Of a stretch of 47,798 nucleotides of DNA, positions 32,765 through 42,455 are shown piece after piece. The stretch is taken from contig CALQLF020000016.1 in assembly GCA_943331345.2 (NCBI GenBank), positions 1 to 47,798 on the forward strand, given 5' to 3'. The stretch is from Candidatus Planktophila lacus (GTDB lineage: Bacteria; Pseudomonadota; Gammaproteobacteria; Steroidobacterales; Steroidobacteraceae). Made by a program: the position numbers and the translations under genes. The notes below the pieces were generated by a model that worked only from the letters and a program-made list of their open reading frames with translations, had not been told where the DNA came from and did no database searches. Positions within the stretch are counted from its first letter, which is position 1; every line of letters begins with the position of its first letter.

Positions 32765-33930
32765 ATGAACCCATAGAGCGTGGCGCTACCATCGCCGCAC
32801 GCGTCGAAGCCTTCGTCCGGCAAGTGGTCGCGCCCTACGAGCGCGACCCGCGTTGCGGAGCTCATGGCCCTTCAGCCGAACTGGTCGCGGAACTACGTGG
32901 CTTGGCGCGTGCAGCCGGCCTGATGACGCCGCATATCATCGACGGCCACCACCTGACGCATCGCGAGGTAGCACTGGTGTTGCGCGCAGCGGGTTTGTCG
33001 CCATTGGGCCCCGTGGCGGTGAATGTGGCCGCGCCCGATGAAGGCAACATGTTCCTGCTGGGCAAGGTGGCCACGCCAGCACAGCAAGCGCATTTCCTGC
33101 GGCCCTTGTTGCTGGGTGAGGCACGCTCCTCTTTCTTCATGACCGAACCGGCCAGCGACAACGGCGCCGGCTCCGACCCTTCCATGCTGCAGACCACCGC
33201 CACACCCGATGGCGACGGCTGGATCATTCACGGCCGCAAGACCTTCATCACGGGCGCGGAAGGCGCAGCCGTGGGTATTGTCATGGCGCGCGCACCAGAA
33301 GGCGCCACGCTGTTTCTGGTGGACCTGCCCCACCCGCAGGTGCGTATCGAGCGCGTGCTCGACACCCTCGACAACTCCATGCCCGGCGGCCACGCCGTCG
33401 TCGCTTTGGACGGCCTGCGCGTTCCTGCGGCCCAAGTGCTGGGCAACCCGGGCGATGGTTTCCGGTTGGCGCAAGTGCGGCTGGCGCCAGCGCGCTTGAC
33501 GCATTGCATGCGTTGGTTGGGCGCCGTTACGCGTGCCCATGAAATTGCTACGGCGTACGCCTGTCGTCGGCAGGCTTTCGGCAAGCCGCTCATCGACCAC
33601 GAGGGTGTTGGCTTTCAGTTGGCCGACAACCTCATGGACTTGAAGCAGGCAGAGCTGATGATTGACTGGTGCGCGGGCGTTTTGGATACCGGTGCGCCCG
33701 GCGGCACGGAAAGCTCCATGGCCAAAGTGGCGGTGTCCGAAGCGCTGTTCCGCATTGCCGACCGTTGCGTGCAAGTGATGGGTGCCAGTGGCACCAGTGG
33801 CGACACCATCGTGGAGCAAGTGTTCCGCGAAGTGCGGGCCTTCCGTATCTACGACGGCCCCACCGAAGTGCACAAGTGGTCGTTGGCGAAGAAGCTCAAG
33901 CGCGACTGGCTGGCTACGCAACATCACTGA
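32761..33930 (+). CDS. Acyl-CoA dehydrogenase family protein (ACAD10/11-like)
   Basis: A 389-residue flavoprotein of the acyl-CoA dehydrogenase superfamily. GTG 32761 overlaps the TGA of the DUF885 gene (GTGA). FFMTEPASDNGAGSDPSM, IHGRKTFITGA, CRRQAFGKPLIDHEGVGFQLAD and the C-terminal FRIYDGPTEVHKWSLAKK are in normal order. Close relatives include ACAD10/11-type enzymes acting on unusual or hydroxylated acyl-CoAs. A shared operon with a putative peptidase gives no clear pathway. Confidence 0.92.
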
Positions 33931-33936
33931 ATCTTC

Positions 33937-33968
33937 GAGGGATTGCGCTCGCGATGAGCGCAACCCTC
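33937..33968. terminator. Probable bidirectional terminator between acyl-CoA dehydrogenase and GH97 genes
   Basis: GAGGGATTGCGCTC-GCGAT-GAGCGCAACCCTC forms a 13-bp stem with one bulged base in the 54-bp convergent gap. No long U-run follows on either strand, so efficiency is uncertain. Confidence 0.55.
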
Positions 33969-33984
33969 AACTCAACGCAACGTT

Positions 33985-36093
33985 TTACAGCGCCTTGAAG
34001 CGCACCGCCTGGCCACCACCGGGCGCGAGGCGCAGCGTCAGGCGGTCAGCGGCCGTCACCACGCGCTGCTCCACCACGTACTCGTGACGGTGGTCGTTGC
34101 GGAAGTCCGTGGCGTCACCATCGCGATAGATTTGCGCTTGGTAGCGCTTGCCCGGTGCCAGGAAATCGAGCGCCACTTCCAGCGTCCGCGCGCTTTCGTC
34201 GGTGGCTGCGCCCAAGTACCAGTCCGCACTGTTGCGGTCTTGGCGCGCCATGGTCACGTAGTCCCCCACGGCACCGTTCAGCACACGCGTCTCCGCCCAG
34301 TCCGCCGGCACGTCCTTGATGAACTGGAACGCCTTCGGCTCGGCCAGATAGTGCTCGGGCAGGTCGGCGGCCATCTGGATGGGGCTATAGAGCAGCACAT
34401 AGAGCGCCAGCTGGCGCGCCACCGTCGATTCAATATCTCGCCCACCGCGACCCTTCAGGCTCAACACGCCCGGCGTGTAATCCATGGGTCCACCCAGCAT
34501 GCGCGTGAACACCAAGTTGATCTCGTGCTCCGGCGGGTTCCCGGGTGCACCCCAAGCGTTGTACTCCATGCCGCGGGCCCCTTCGCGCGCTACCCAGTTC
34601 GGGTAAGTACGGCGTAGGCCCGTGTCCTTGATGGGCTCATGTGGGTTCACGGCAATGTGCCGCTTCGCCGCTTCTTGCACCACGTACAAATGGTGGCGGC
34701 TCATGCGCTGACCATCGTGCCATTCAAAAACAATACTGCCATCGGCGGCGCGGTCCTGCACGCCACCAGCGTCCGCCACGTAGCCGGTCTTCACCGCATC
34801 TATGCCCAGCCGCTGGTAGAGGTCTAAAGCCGCCGGCAGCTGCGGTTCGTAGTTCGCAATGTTCGCGGACGTCTCGTGGTGGCCGATGAGGTGGACGCCC
34901 TTCTTCAAGCCATAGGCCGAGAGTGCTTCGATGTCGAAATCCGGGTAGGGTTTCGTGAAACTGAAGGTCCAACCGTTGGCGAACCAATCGCCATCCCACC
35001 CTTCGTTCCACCCTTCAACCAGCACGCCGCGAAACCCGTTGGCGGCTGCAAAGTCGATCATCTTCTTGGTGTAGGCGGTGGTGGCGCCATGCTTCGCACC
35101 CGAAGCCCAGCTTTGTTCGTCCAGATGCATGCCCCACCACACCCCCACGTACTTGTGCGGCTTGAACCACGACACGTCGCCGAGTTTATTGGGCTCGTTC
35201 AGGTTCAGGATGATTTTGGCGGCAGCATAGAGACCGGCTGCATCGTCCGCTATCTGGACAGTGCGCCACGGCGTGTTGAATGGCACCGCACGCACGACTT
35301 TTGCGCCACTCGATGAGGGCGATAGATTGGCACGGAAACGCGTGCCTTCCACACGACGCAGCCACATGGCGGAATAGTCGACTAGCGCCGCTTCATGGAA
35401 GGCCAGATGCAGACCGTCATTGCGACGAATGGTGATGGGCGTGTGTGCTTGCGCTACTTCACGCAGCGGGGTGCGTTGATAGAGATATTCGTAGCGGTTC
35501 CAGTCGCCGGCTGGAATCCACCAGGCCTCACCATCGCCGGCCACTGCGAACTCGGTCAGTTCTTCAGCGATACGCGCTTCCTTGAGGTTCGGCTGTACGG
35601 GAAATTCGTAGCGGAAGCCGAAGCCATCGTCGAACAAACGAAACACCACATCAAAGCGCCGCGCCAGCGAGCTGGTTTCCTGAAACTGCACGCGCAGTTC
35701 GCGGTAGTGGTCACGCACATAACGGCTTTCACCCCAAGGCTGTTCCCAAGTGCCGTCCTGGTCGCGCGTACTGCTACCGATGATGGCGAAGTTTCGCTCC
35801 AGCTTCGGGGCGTTGGTGAGCAGGAAACCCAGTCGAGAGCTTTCCAGTACCGGTTGCCCACGGCGCAGCAAGCGGTAATCCGGGCGGCCCTCGCCGTTGG
35901 TGGTCACCTCCACCGTCAGTACGTTGCCCGGAGAAGCCGCCGTGGCAACGACATCGCCTGCATGCGCGAGTGGCATGCTGGCGAACAAGGCGAATGCGAC
36001 GGCACAGAGCGTGCCGACGAAATACAACCTTTTGAATGCTGCCTGCGCCGACAAAGGACCAGCAAAACCCAGTTGATCGAAGCCAGTCTTCAT
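33985..36093 (-). CDS. Glycoside hydrolase family 97 alpha-glucosidase (SusB-like)
   Basis: A 702-residue exported glycosidase from ATG 36093, four bases after the amylase stop. The signal region ends at LAHA-GD near residue 46 of this frame. The GH97 N-terminal beta-sandwich is followed by the barrel with WWGMHLDEQSW, FRGVLVEGWNEGW, HHETSANIANYE and the REGARGMEYNAWG segment carrying an active-site Glu of the inverting alpha-glucosidase type, then a C-terminal beta domain. It would release glucose from the non-reducing end of malto-oligosaccharides in the periplasm. Last gene of the halogenase-amylase-GH97 set. Confidence 0.94.
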   Translation of the reverse strand: MKTGFDQLGFAGPLSAQAAFKRLYFVGTLCAVAFALFASMPLAHAGDVVATAASPGNVLTVEVTTNGEGRPDYRLLRRGQPVLESSRLGFLLTNAPKLERNFAIIGSSTRDQDGTWEQPWGESRYVRDHYRELRVQFQETSSLARRFDVVFRLFDDGFGFRYEFPVQPNLKEARIAEELTEFAVAGDGEAWWIPAGDWNRYEYLYQRTPLREVAQAHTPITIRRNDGLHLAFHEAALVDYSAMWLRRVEGTRFRANLSPSSSGAKVVRAVPFNTPWRTVQIADDAAGLYAAAKIILNLNEPNKLGDVSWFKPHKYVGVWWGMHLDEQSWASGAKHGATTAYTKKMIDFAAANGFRGVLVEGWNEGWDGDWFANGWTFSFTKPYPDFDIEALSAYGLKKGVHLIGHHETSANIANYEPQLPAALDLYQRLGIDAVKTGYVADAGGVQDRAADGSIVFEWHDGQRMSRHHLYVVQEAAKRHIAVNPHEPIKDTGLRRTYPNWVAREGARGMEYNAWGAPGNPPEHEINLVFTRMLGGPMDYTPGVLSLKGRGGRDIESTVARQLALYVLLYSPIQMAADLPEHYLAEPKAFQFIKDVPADWAETRVLNGAVGDYVTMARQDRNSADWYLGAATDESARTLEVALDFLAPGKRYQAQIYRDGDATDFRNDHRHEYVVEQRVVTAADRLTLRLAPGGGQAVRFKAL

Positions 36094-36097
36094 GGCA

Positions 36098-37858
36098 TTA
36101 CTCCGCTGCACAGGCCACAAACCCGAAAGCCGGCAATTTCACGCGATAGCTCCCCGGCTCACGCGCGGTAGCGGCACAAGCCCCGACCAACGAATGGAAC
36201 TGCACGGAACTGCGCTCGACCACCACGTTTGCTTCCACCGGCTCGGCACTGGTGTTGAACGTCAGCAGCACTTCCTTGCCAGTGGTCGGCGAAAAGCGCG
36301 ACACTGCAAACAGCCCCGGCTTCGGCTCGGAATGACGCGGCACTTGGCGCCCGCGCTGAAGCGCATCACTGCCCGCACGCGCAGCAGCCAGCTGTTGAAT
36401 CAAGCGGTACAAAGGATGGGCAGTATCGAAGTTGCTCATGGCCGTTGTGGCGGTAGTGCCGAGCAGAGGCTGCTCGTTGTAGCTGGCCGTCAGGCTCGGG
36501 AACATGTCCTGACGAGCCGCCTGGTCGTTGCCATACCCCGCGAACCCCTGTTCATCGCCGTAGTAAACGGTAGGCACGCCGCGCAGCAGCAGCAGCAAGG
36601 CATGGCCTAGCTTCATTCGCGCCAGCACTTCTTCGTTCGCGGCCTTCGGGCGTGCGCGCTGAATGAAATACGCCAAGCGCCCATCGTCATGATTGCTGAT
36701 GAATGTGGGCAGCGTGAGCGCCTGCGCCTCACCACCCGCATAAAGCACATCCGCCTCGAACAAGCGCGCCAGCAAATCGGTGCCATCGTTGCCCGCCAAG
36801 GTGCGGCGTACAGCCGCGGCAAAGCCGAAATCGATGACGCCCGGCAGGCCGGCAATGCGCGTCCAACGCGCCGTCAGCGCCGGGTCCATTTCACCCGTGG
36901 CCACTTCCCCGAAGATGTGGAAGTTCGGAATGCCGGCCAAACGAGCACGCTGTTCCATGGCGGGCGCGAATTCCTGCCAGAACTCCGGGTTCACGTGCTT
37001 GGCCGTGTCGATACGAAAGCCATCGACGCGGAACTTCGTAATCCAATCGCCATAGATATCAATGAAGCCCTGCACCACCCGCGGGTTGTCAGTGTCGAGG
37101 TCATCCAGACCGAAGAAGTCGCCCAGTTGCGAGTTTTCCCCTTCGAACGTGGTGTTGCCACGGTTGTGGTACCAGCGCACGTCATTCAGCCACGCAGGCA
37201 CCTTCACGTTTTCTTCGCCCGCGGGCACGTAGGCGGTATAGGCCTGTTCCGGGTAGTCCGCCTTCGAGCGGTAAGGGCAACCAATGCGCGGGCATTCGCG
37301 GTAGGTAATGACATCGGCCGTGTGGTTGGCAATGATGTCGAGGTAGACCTTGATACCGCGCGCATGGGCGGCATCGACGAAAGCCTTCATCTCTTGGTTC
37401 GTGCCGTAGTGGGCATCCACCTTCGTGAAGTCGGTAATCCAGTAGCCGTGGTAGGCCGCGCTTTCATCGCCCACCGGCCCTTGCACCGGCTTGTTCTGGT
37501 AGATGGGCCCCAACCAGATAGCGGTAGCGCCTAGTCCTTGAATGTAGTCGAGCCGCGAAACCAGGCCTTTCAAGTCCCCGCCGTGAAAGAAGCCTTTGCT
37601 GGTGGGGTCAAAGCCGGTAGTGAGACGGTCACCCTGAAGACCGCCAAGGTCATTGGCGGTATCGCCGTTTTCGAAGCGGTCCGGCAGCAGGAAATAGATG
37701 AACTCTTCTCCCGGCGAACGCGAGAGAAAGGCGGCCGGGGCAGGCGTTGCAGCCGAGGCAGACGATGCAGCGGGTGCTGTCGATGCGCCAACAGCAAACG
37801 CGGCGGGCGTCAGCATGGCGCAGGCGGAAACCAGTAACAGGGCGCGGAGGCGATGCAT
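36098..37858 (-). CDS. Secreted alpha-amylase family protein (GH13)
   Basis: 586 residues with a signal peptide (about 1-22) and an Ala/Ser/Pro-rich linker to residue 45. The four GH13 regions are visible: DIIANHTADV (I), GFRIDTAKHV with the nucleophile Asp (II), FGEVATG with the acid/base Glu (III) and FISNHDDGR (IV). The FIYFLLPDRFENGD beginning and DYIQGLGATAIWLGPIY are typical of cyclomaltodextrinase/amylase-like bacterial enzymes. It should cleave internal alpha-1,4 bonds of starch or maltodextrin outside the cytoplasm. It lies 15 bp after the halogenase gene. Confidence 0.95.
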   Translation of the reverse strand: MHRLRALLLVSACAMLTPAAFAVGASTAPAASSASAATPAPAAFLSRSPGEEFIYFLLPDRFENGDTANDLGGLQGDRLTTGFDPTSKGFFHGGDLKGLVSRLDYIQGLGATAIWLGPIYQNKPVQGPVGDESAAYHGYWITDFTKVDAHYGTNQEMKAFVDAAHARGIKVYLDIIANHTADVITYRECPRIGCPYRSKADYPEQAYTAYVPAGEENVKVPAWLNDVRWYHNRGNTTFEGENSQLGDFFGLDDLDTDNPRVVQGFIDIYGDWITKFRVDGFRIDTAKHVNPEFWQEFAPAMEQRARLAGIPNFHIFGEVATGEMDPALTARWTRIAGLPGVIDFGFAAAVRRTLAGNDGTDLLARLFEADVLYAGGEAQALTLPTFISNHDDGRLAYFIQRARPKAANEEVLARMKLGHALLLLLRGVPTVYYGDEQGFAGYGNDQAARQDMFPSLTASYNEQPLLGTTATTAMSNFDTAHPLYRLIQQLAAARAGSDALQRGRQVPRHSEPKPGLFAVSRFSPTTGKEVLLTFNTSAEPVEANVVVERSSVQFHSLVGACAATAREPGSYRVKLPAFGFVACAAE

Positions 37859-37873
37859 GGCAGATATCCCGGG

Positions 37874-39382
37874 CTAGTTGAGAGGGGCGGCTTTCGCGAA
37901 GCGCGCAATCCAATCGGTATGGGTCGGCAGTTCTTTGACACGCTGCCGCGTGAGCTTGCCGACGGTGTCCACGAACTCGACGGCTTCAGCGTCGCTCAGA
38001 GCATTGGCTAGCGGGTTATGGCCTTGCGGCACTACACCCTGGCCCAGGAACACTTGCAGCCAGCTGTCTTCGGCGAACAGTTCGTTGTTCACGCGCATGA
38101 TGCGGCCGTTGGCACGGAACACGGCCATCTTCTGCTGCAGTTCAGGCGGCAGCACCAAGTGGCGCATGTAGTCCCACAGGGCGCCTTGGCGTTCGTTTGC
38201 GTGGTAGTGCAGCACGATGAAATCGCGGATGCGCTCGAACTCGAATAGCGTCTGGGCGTTGTATTCGTCGATGTTGGCCTGAGCGAAGTCGAGGTCCGGG
38301 AAAAAATTGATGAGCCGCGCGATGTTCGAGTGCACCAAGTGAATACTGGTGGACTCGAGCGGCTCCAGAAAGCCACTCGCCAAGCCCAAGGCAATACAGT
38401 TGCGGTGCCAGAACTGCCGGCGGTGGCCCGTGGTGAAGCGAATGATCCGCGGCGGCGCGAGGGCGCGACCGTCCAGCCGTGCCATCAAGCCCGCAGCCGC
38501 TTCATCTTCGTTCATGAACTCGCTGCTGAACACGACGCCATTACCAATGCGGTGCTGCAAGGGAATGCGCCACTGCCAGCCCGCTTCGTGCGCCGTGGAG
38601 CGCGTATAAGGCTCGGCGGGGTGCGGCAGTTCGCACGGCACGGCCCAAGCACGGTTCGCGGGCAACCAATGCGACCAGTCCACATAGGGCACGCCGAGGG
38701 CTTGCCCCAGCAGCAAGGAACGGAAGCCGGAGCAGTCGATGAACAGGTCGCCACCGACCAGTTCGCCACTTTCGAGGCGCACGGACTCGATGAAGCCGTC
38801 CGTAGCGCGCAGCTGCGTATCGACAATCTTGCCTTCGATACGCTTCACACCGCGCTGTTCGCACAGCCCGCGCAAATAACGCGCATAGAGCCCGGCGTCG
38901 AAATGGAACGCATGCGTCAGCGCTTGCAGGTGGCTGCCCGGCGGCGGTTCACCGCGCAGGAACTTGCCAGCGAGTGCTGCTACACCGGAAATAGAGTAAT
39001 CATCGATAGGGCCAGCCTGACCGAGCTTGCGCGCCCGCAACCAGTACTGCCAAAAAGACGCCAGCCCGAGGTCTTTGCCAACGGAACCGAAGGCGTGCAT
39101 GTAGGCTTCGCCCGCACGCTTCCAGCCTACGAACTGAATACCCAGCTTGATGGTCCCTTGCGTGGCGCGAAGAAAAGCGTCTTCGTCGAGGCCCACCATG
39201 GCGTTGTAGGCGCGAATAGGCGGAATGGTGGCCTCGCCCACCCCGACGATGCCGATGTCGTCGGACTCCACCAGCGTGACGTTGACGCGTTCGCCAAAAA
39301 TCTTGTTGATGGCGGCGGCAGCCATCCAGCCGGCGGTACCACCGCCAACGACTACTACCCGACGGACTGCCCGGTCATCCAT
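37874..39382 (-). CDS. Flavin-dependent tryptophan halogenase family protein
   Basis: A 502-residue FAD-binding protein. The dinucleotide motif is VVVGGGTAGWMAA near the start, followed by the family's GVGEATIPP, KLGIQFVGW (conserved catalytic Lys) and WQWRIP, the WxWxIP motif that distinguishes halogenases from monooxygenases. It uses reduced FADH2 from a separate reductase that is not in the window. Such genes recur next to TonB receptors in carbohydrate loci of xanthomonads and caulobacters; some homologues halogenate free indoles in vitro, but the physiological substrate there is unknown. It has GGAGAG before ATG 39382 and follows the receptor gene across an intrinsic terminator. Confidence 0.93.
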   Translation of the reverse strand: MDDRAVRRVVVVGGGTAGWMAAAAINKIFGERVNVTLVESDDIGIVGVGEATIPPIRAYNAMVGLDEDAFLRATQGTIKLGIQFVGWKRAGEAYMHAFGSVGKDLGLASFWQYWLRARKLGQAGPIDDYSISGVAALAGKFLRGEPPPGSHLQALTHAFHFDAGLYARYLRGLCEQRGVKRIEGKIVDTQLRATDGFIESVRLESGELVGGDLFIDCSGFRSLLLGQALGVPYVDWSHWLPANRAWAVPCELPHPAEPYTRSTAHEAGWQWRIPLQHRIGNGVVFSSEFMNEDEAAAGLMARLDGRALAPPRIIRFTTGHRRQFWHRNCIALGLASGFLEPLESTSIHLVHSNIARLINFFPDLDFAQANIDEYNAQTLFEFERIRDFIVLHYHANERQGALWDYMRHLVLPPELQQKMAVFRANGRIMRVNNELFAEDSWLQVFLGQGVVPQGHNPLANALSDAEAVEFVDTVGKLTRQRVKELPTHTDWIARFAKAAPLN

Positions 39383-39402
39383 CTGCGTTCTCTCCGCGCA
39401 AG

Positions 39403-39435
39403 AAAAACCCCCGCCGGCACGATGGCCGACGGGGG
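39403..39435 (-). terminator. Intrinsic terminator after the TonB receptor gene
   Basis: On the minus strand CCCCCGTCGGC-CATCGT-GCCGGCGGGGG is followed immediately by TTTTTCTT: an 11-bp stem with one G-U pair and a U-tract (39407-39403). It lies between the receptor stop and the halogenase ATG, so downstream genes depend on partial read-through or a promoter of their own. Confidence 0.85.
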
Positions 39436-39453
39436 TATTTCAACACTGAACGC

Positions 39454-42174
39454 TTACAGCTTGTAGCTGGCGCCCACCAGCACGGTCCGACCGTAGTCCT
39501 GGTAGTTCACCACTTGCTGCAACTGGCCGTTGTTGTAGGTCGAGAACGGCTCGTTCGTCACGTTGTTGAACTGCAGCAGCAGGCTGAGGCCCGCGGCCTT
39601 GCCTTCCTGGAACTCGTAACCGAACTGCAGGTCGACAATGGACTCGCCCTTCACGTAGCGCAGGGTGCGGCCGTTGCCGAAGCCGGCGACCTCACCGAGG
39701 AACTTCGAGCGGTTACGCTGGCTGGCACGGGCCGAGTAGCCGTTCTTCTCGTAGTACGCCGTGAGGTTCCACACCTTCTCCGACAGGCCCGGGAGCGGAG
39801 TCGCCGGGTCCGACGGGTTCGGCTTGATGGAGCTGTCCGTGAACGACGCGTTCGCCGTCAGGCCGAAGTCCGCGAGGGCCTCGGTGAAGAGCGAGCCGGG
39901 CAGCGAGAAGGCGAGTTCCGCACCTTGGATGTTGCCACCCTTGCCGTTCTGCGGAATGGACACCAAGCCCTGAGACAGAGCCGGGGCAGGGCCCGTGTAC
40001 GTGAAGCCGGTGAAGTCATAGACGGCCGGCTGGTTGTAGATGTAGCTCTTCAACTTCTTGTGGAACAGCGCCACCGACACGTAGGCCTTGTTGTCGAAGT
40101 ACTTCTCGTAAGAGAGGTCCAGCGCATCGGCCACCCAAGGACGCAGCTTCGGGTTACCGCCGCCACCGCTCCAGGGCGAGTTGTTGATGTTGGTGCTGGC
40201 CGCAAACGTGCTGTTGTAGCCGTAGTTGATGGCCGCCTTCATTTCGTCCATGCGGGCACGGGCCATTTCGCGGGCCGCGCCGAAGCGCACCACGTGGCCG
40301 CCGTCGAACTTGAACGACAGGTTCAGGCTGGGCAGCACGTTGCTGTAGCTGTCGCTACCCGTCACCGGCACCACCGCCACGCCAGCGGCGAGAGCGGAGG
40401 AGTCCTGCTTGGTCTTCACCAGCTGGACGCCGAAGTTGCCGCTCAGGGCAGCCGCGCCGACCTGGCTGTCGATGGTGGCGCGAACGAAGCCGGTGGTGAC
40501 CTTCTCGTTCACTTCCCAGCTCTTGGTGGTGACATCGCCGTTGGTGTTGCGCAGCAGGTCGTAGACGCCGCCCTTGATCAGCTTCTCCGGGTCGTAGCTG
40601 ATCATGGCGCCGATACCGATGAAGTCGAGACGCGTCGGACGCAGCAGGTACTGCGACGGCACGGCCACGCTAGCACCCACGGAACCGCGCTTCACGCTCA
40701 GGAAGAACTCGTTCACGTCGAGGTTCTTGGAGCGGTCGGTGTAGTCCACGCCCACTTCCACCGAGTTGATGGCGCCTTCCAGCACCTTCTTGGTGGACAG
40801 ACGGAACTGCATCAGTTCGTCCTTGGCGTCCGGGTAGTTGGCGTAGCCGTCTTGGCCGCCCGGAGGCGAACCCCAGCCCTGCGGGCTGGTGAGGAAGATG
40901 GAGGCCGGGTTGGCGTAGTCCAGCGTGCTGCTGAACGTGGCACCCTGCGTGCCCGACATGGTGAAGCCAAGGTTGTCGAACGGCCCAGTACCGCCACCAC
41001 GGCTGGTGCCGGCGTTGCTCTCAATGAGCGAGTCCTTGCGGTCCACCTTGGAGTAGCTGAGGTCGGCGGTGGTGGTCCAGGAATCTGCTACCCATTCGTT
41101 CTTCCAGCCCAGCGCAGTGACCTTGCTGTTGCGGATGTACTTGTGGTTGTTGATGACGCCCTTCACGCCATTGAAGGTGCCCGTCTGCACGAGGCTGTCG
41201 CTGGCGGTGTAGCCCGGCTGCAGTGAAGCGGCCGACCACCACAACGGCATTTCAATGCCGCGCTTGATCTGGTCGTTGTCGAACTTCGAGTAGTACAGGT
41301 CGAGCGTGCTGGTGTAGTTGTCGGTCGGCTTGTACTCAACGGTACCGATGATGCCCGTGCGCTTCAGTTCGTTCGAAGCCACGAACGGCTTGGCGCCGCC
41401 GATGACCTTGTTGCCCGCAGGGCCGTCCGGGTAACCCCAGGCTTCCCACTGGTTGGCCTGACCAGGCGAAGAGATGGTGGCGATGCCGAGGGCCACGCCC
41501 AGGGTGTCGTCAGCGAACTGGTTGATGTACGAAGCACTGGCGCGGTAGCCGATGTCCTTGGAACCGGCGTTCAGCTTGCCCTGGTCGTTCTTTTCACCGC
41601 GGACGTTCACGACGACAGCGCGGCGGCCGTATTCCAGGGGGCGCACGGTGCGCAGGTCCACGGTGCCCGACAGGCCCGAACCGACCATGGAGGCGTCCGG
41701 CGTCTTGTAGACCACCACGCCGCTGAGCAGCTCGGACGGGTACTGGTCGAACTCGACGCTGCGGTTGTCGCCCGAGGACACCTGCTGGCGACCGTTGAGC
41801 AGAGTGGTCGAGAAGTCGCCAGCCATACCGCGGATGGAGATGTTCTGTGCGCGACCATCGAGGCGCTGCGCGGTGAGGCCCGGGAGGCGCGCGATGGACT
41901 CTGCGATGGAGTTGTCCGGCAGCTTGCCGATGTCTTCGGCCGACACGGCTTCGACGATGGTCTCCGCGTCTTTCTTCAGCGCGATGGCGCTTTCGATGGC
42001 GGCGCGAACGCCGGTGACGACGACGGTTTCGACGTCATCGGAGGCGGCTTCCGCGGCCGGGGCGGCGTGCGCAACGCCGGCAGTGGCCATCAGGAAGACG
42101 GCCCAACCGGCCGTGGCGGTACGGGCCATGCCGGTTTCGGCGGCGGCCTTATTCAACTTCTTGGACGTCTTCAC
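39454..42174 (-). CDS. TonB-dependent receptor for alpha-glucan oligosaccharides
   Basis: A 906-residue outer-membrane receptor starting at GTG 42174 behind a GAAGGGG site. The signal peptide ends near AHAA, followed by a TonB box (VETVVVTG) and a plug with DNSIAESIARLPG, NISIRGM and YKTPDASMVGSGLSGTVDL, the pattern of sugar receptors in Caulobacter and Xanthomonas (MalA/SuxA-like group). The barrel ends VGASYKL. It is divergent from the intracellular glucosidase gene across a 281-bp control region and is the probable maltodextrin importer of the locus; the ligand is inferred from the neighbours. Confidence 0.94.
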   Translation of the reverse strand: MKTSKKLNKAAAETGMARTATAGWAVFLMATAGVAHAAPAAEAASDDVETVVVTGVRAAIESAIALKKDAETIVEAVSAEDIGKLPDNSIAESIARLPGLTAQRLDGRAQNISIRGMAGDFSTTLLNGRQQVSSGDNRSVEFDQYPSELLSGVVVYKTPDASMVGSGLSGTVDLRTVRPLEYGRRAVVVNVRGEKNDQGKLNAGSKDIGYRASASYINQFADDTLGVALGIATISSPGQANQWEAWGYPDGPAGNKVIGGAKPFVASNELKRTGIIGTVEYKPTDNYTSTLDLYYSKFDNDQIKRGIEMPLWWSAASLQPGYTASDSLVQTGTFNGVKGVINNHKYIRNSKVTALGWKNEWVADSWTTTADLSYSKVDRKDSLIESNAGTSRGGGTGPFDNLGFTMSGTQGATFSSTLDYANPASIFLTSPQGWGSPPGGQDGYANYPDAKDELMQFRLSTKKVLEGAINSVEVGVDYTDRSKNLDVNEFFLSVKRGSVGASVAVPSQYLLRPTRLDFIGIGAMISYDPEKLIKGGVYDLLRNTNGDVTTKSWEVNEKVTTGFVRATIDSQVGAAALSGNFGVQLVKTKQDSSALAAGVAVVPVTGSDSYSNVLPSLNLSFKFDGGHVVRFGAAREMARARMDEMKAAINYGYNSTFAASTNINNSPWSGGGGNPKLRPWVADALDLSYEKYFDNKAYVSVALFHKKLKSYIYNQPAVYDFTGFTYTGPAPALSQGLVSIPQNGKGGNIQGAELAFSLPGSLFTEALADFGLTANASFTDSSIKPNPSDPATPLPGLSEKVWNLTAYYEKNGYSARASQRNRSKFLGEVAGFGNGRTLRYVKGESIVDLQFGYEFQEGKAAGLSLLLQFNNVTNEPFSTYNNGQLQQVVNYQDYGRTVLVGASYKL

Positions 42175-42382
42175 TTGGATGCCCCTTCTCTTGTGTACGT
42201 TGCTGGCGAATCTGGTGGAAACCGACAACCAACACGAGGGGAGCCACACGCGCACTACGGCCTTGCGGCGGTGCGCCAACTTCAACCCCCTCGCTGTTGC
42301 TCCAACGCCACGACTTCAATGGTCGCGGCTGCCGGAATAAAGCAGGAAGAACCTTAGACCCGTGCCGCTTCAAGGGAAACAT

Positions 42383-42394
42383 GAATACGTATGC
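42383..42394. promoter_or_regulatory. Candidate LacI-family operator in the divergent control region
   Basis: GAATAC-GTATGC is palindromic in 10 of 12 positions around a central CG, the usual shape of LacI-family operators. It lies 62 bp before the glucosidase start and about 210 bp before the receptor start, in the 42175-42455 gap, which otherwise shows no clear element. It was found once; sites upstream of the transporter gene are outside the window. Confidence 0.35.
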
Positions 42395-42455
42395 GGTCGC
42401 TTGGCGTAATGGCAGGACAGTCGGCAAGCTGCAAATTAAGGGGGGTATTTACAAC

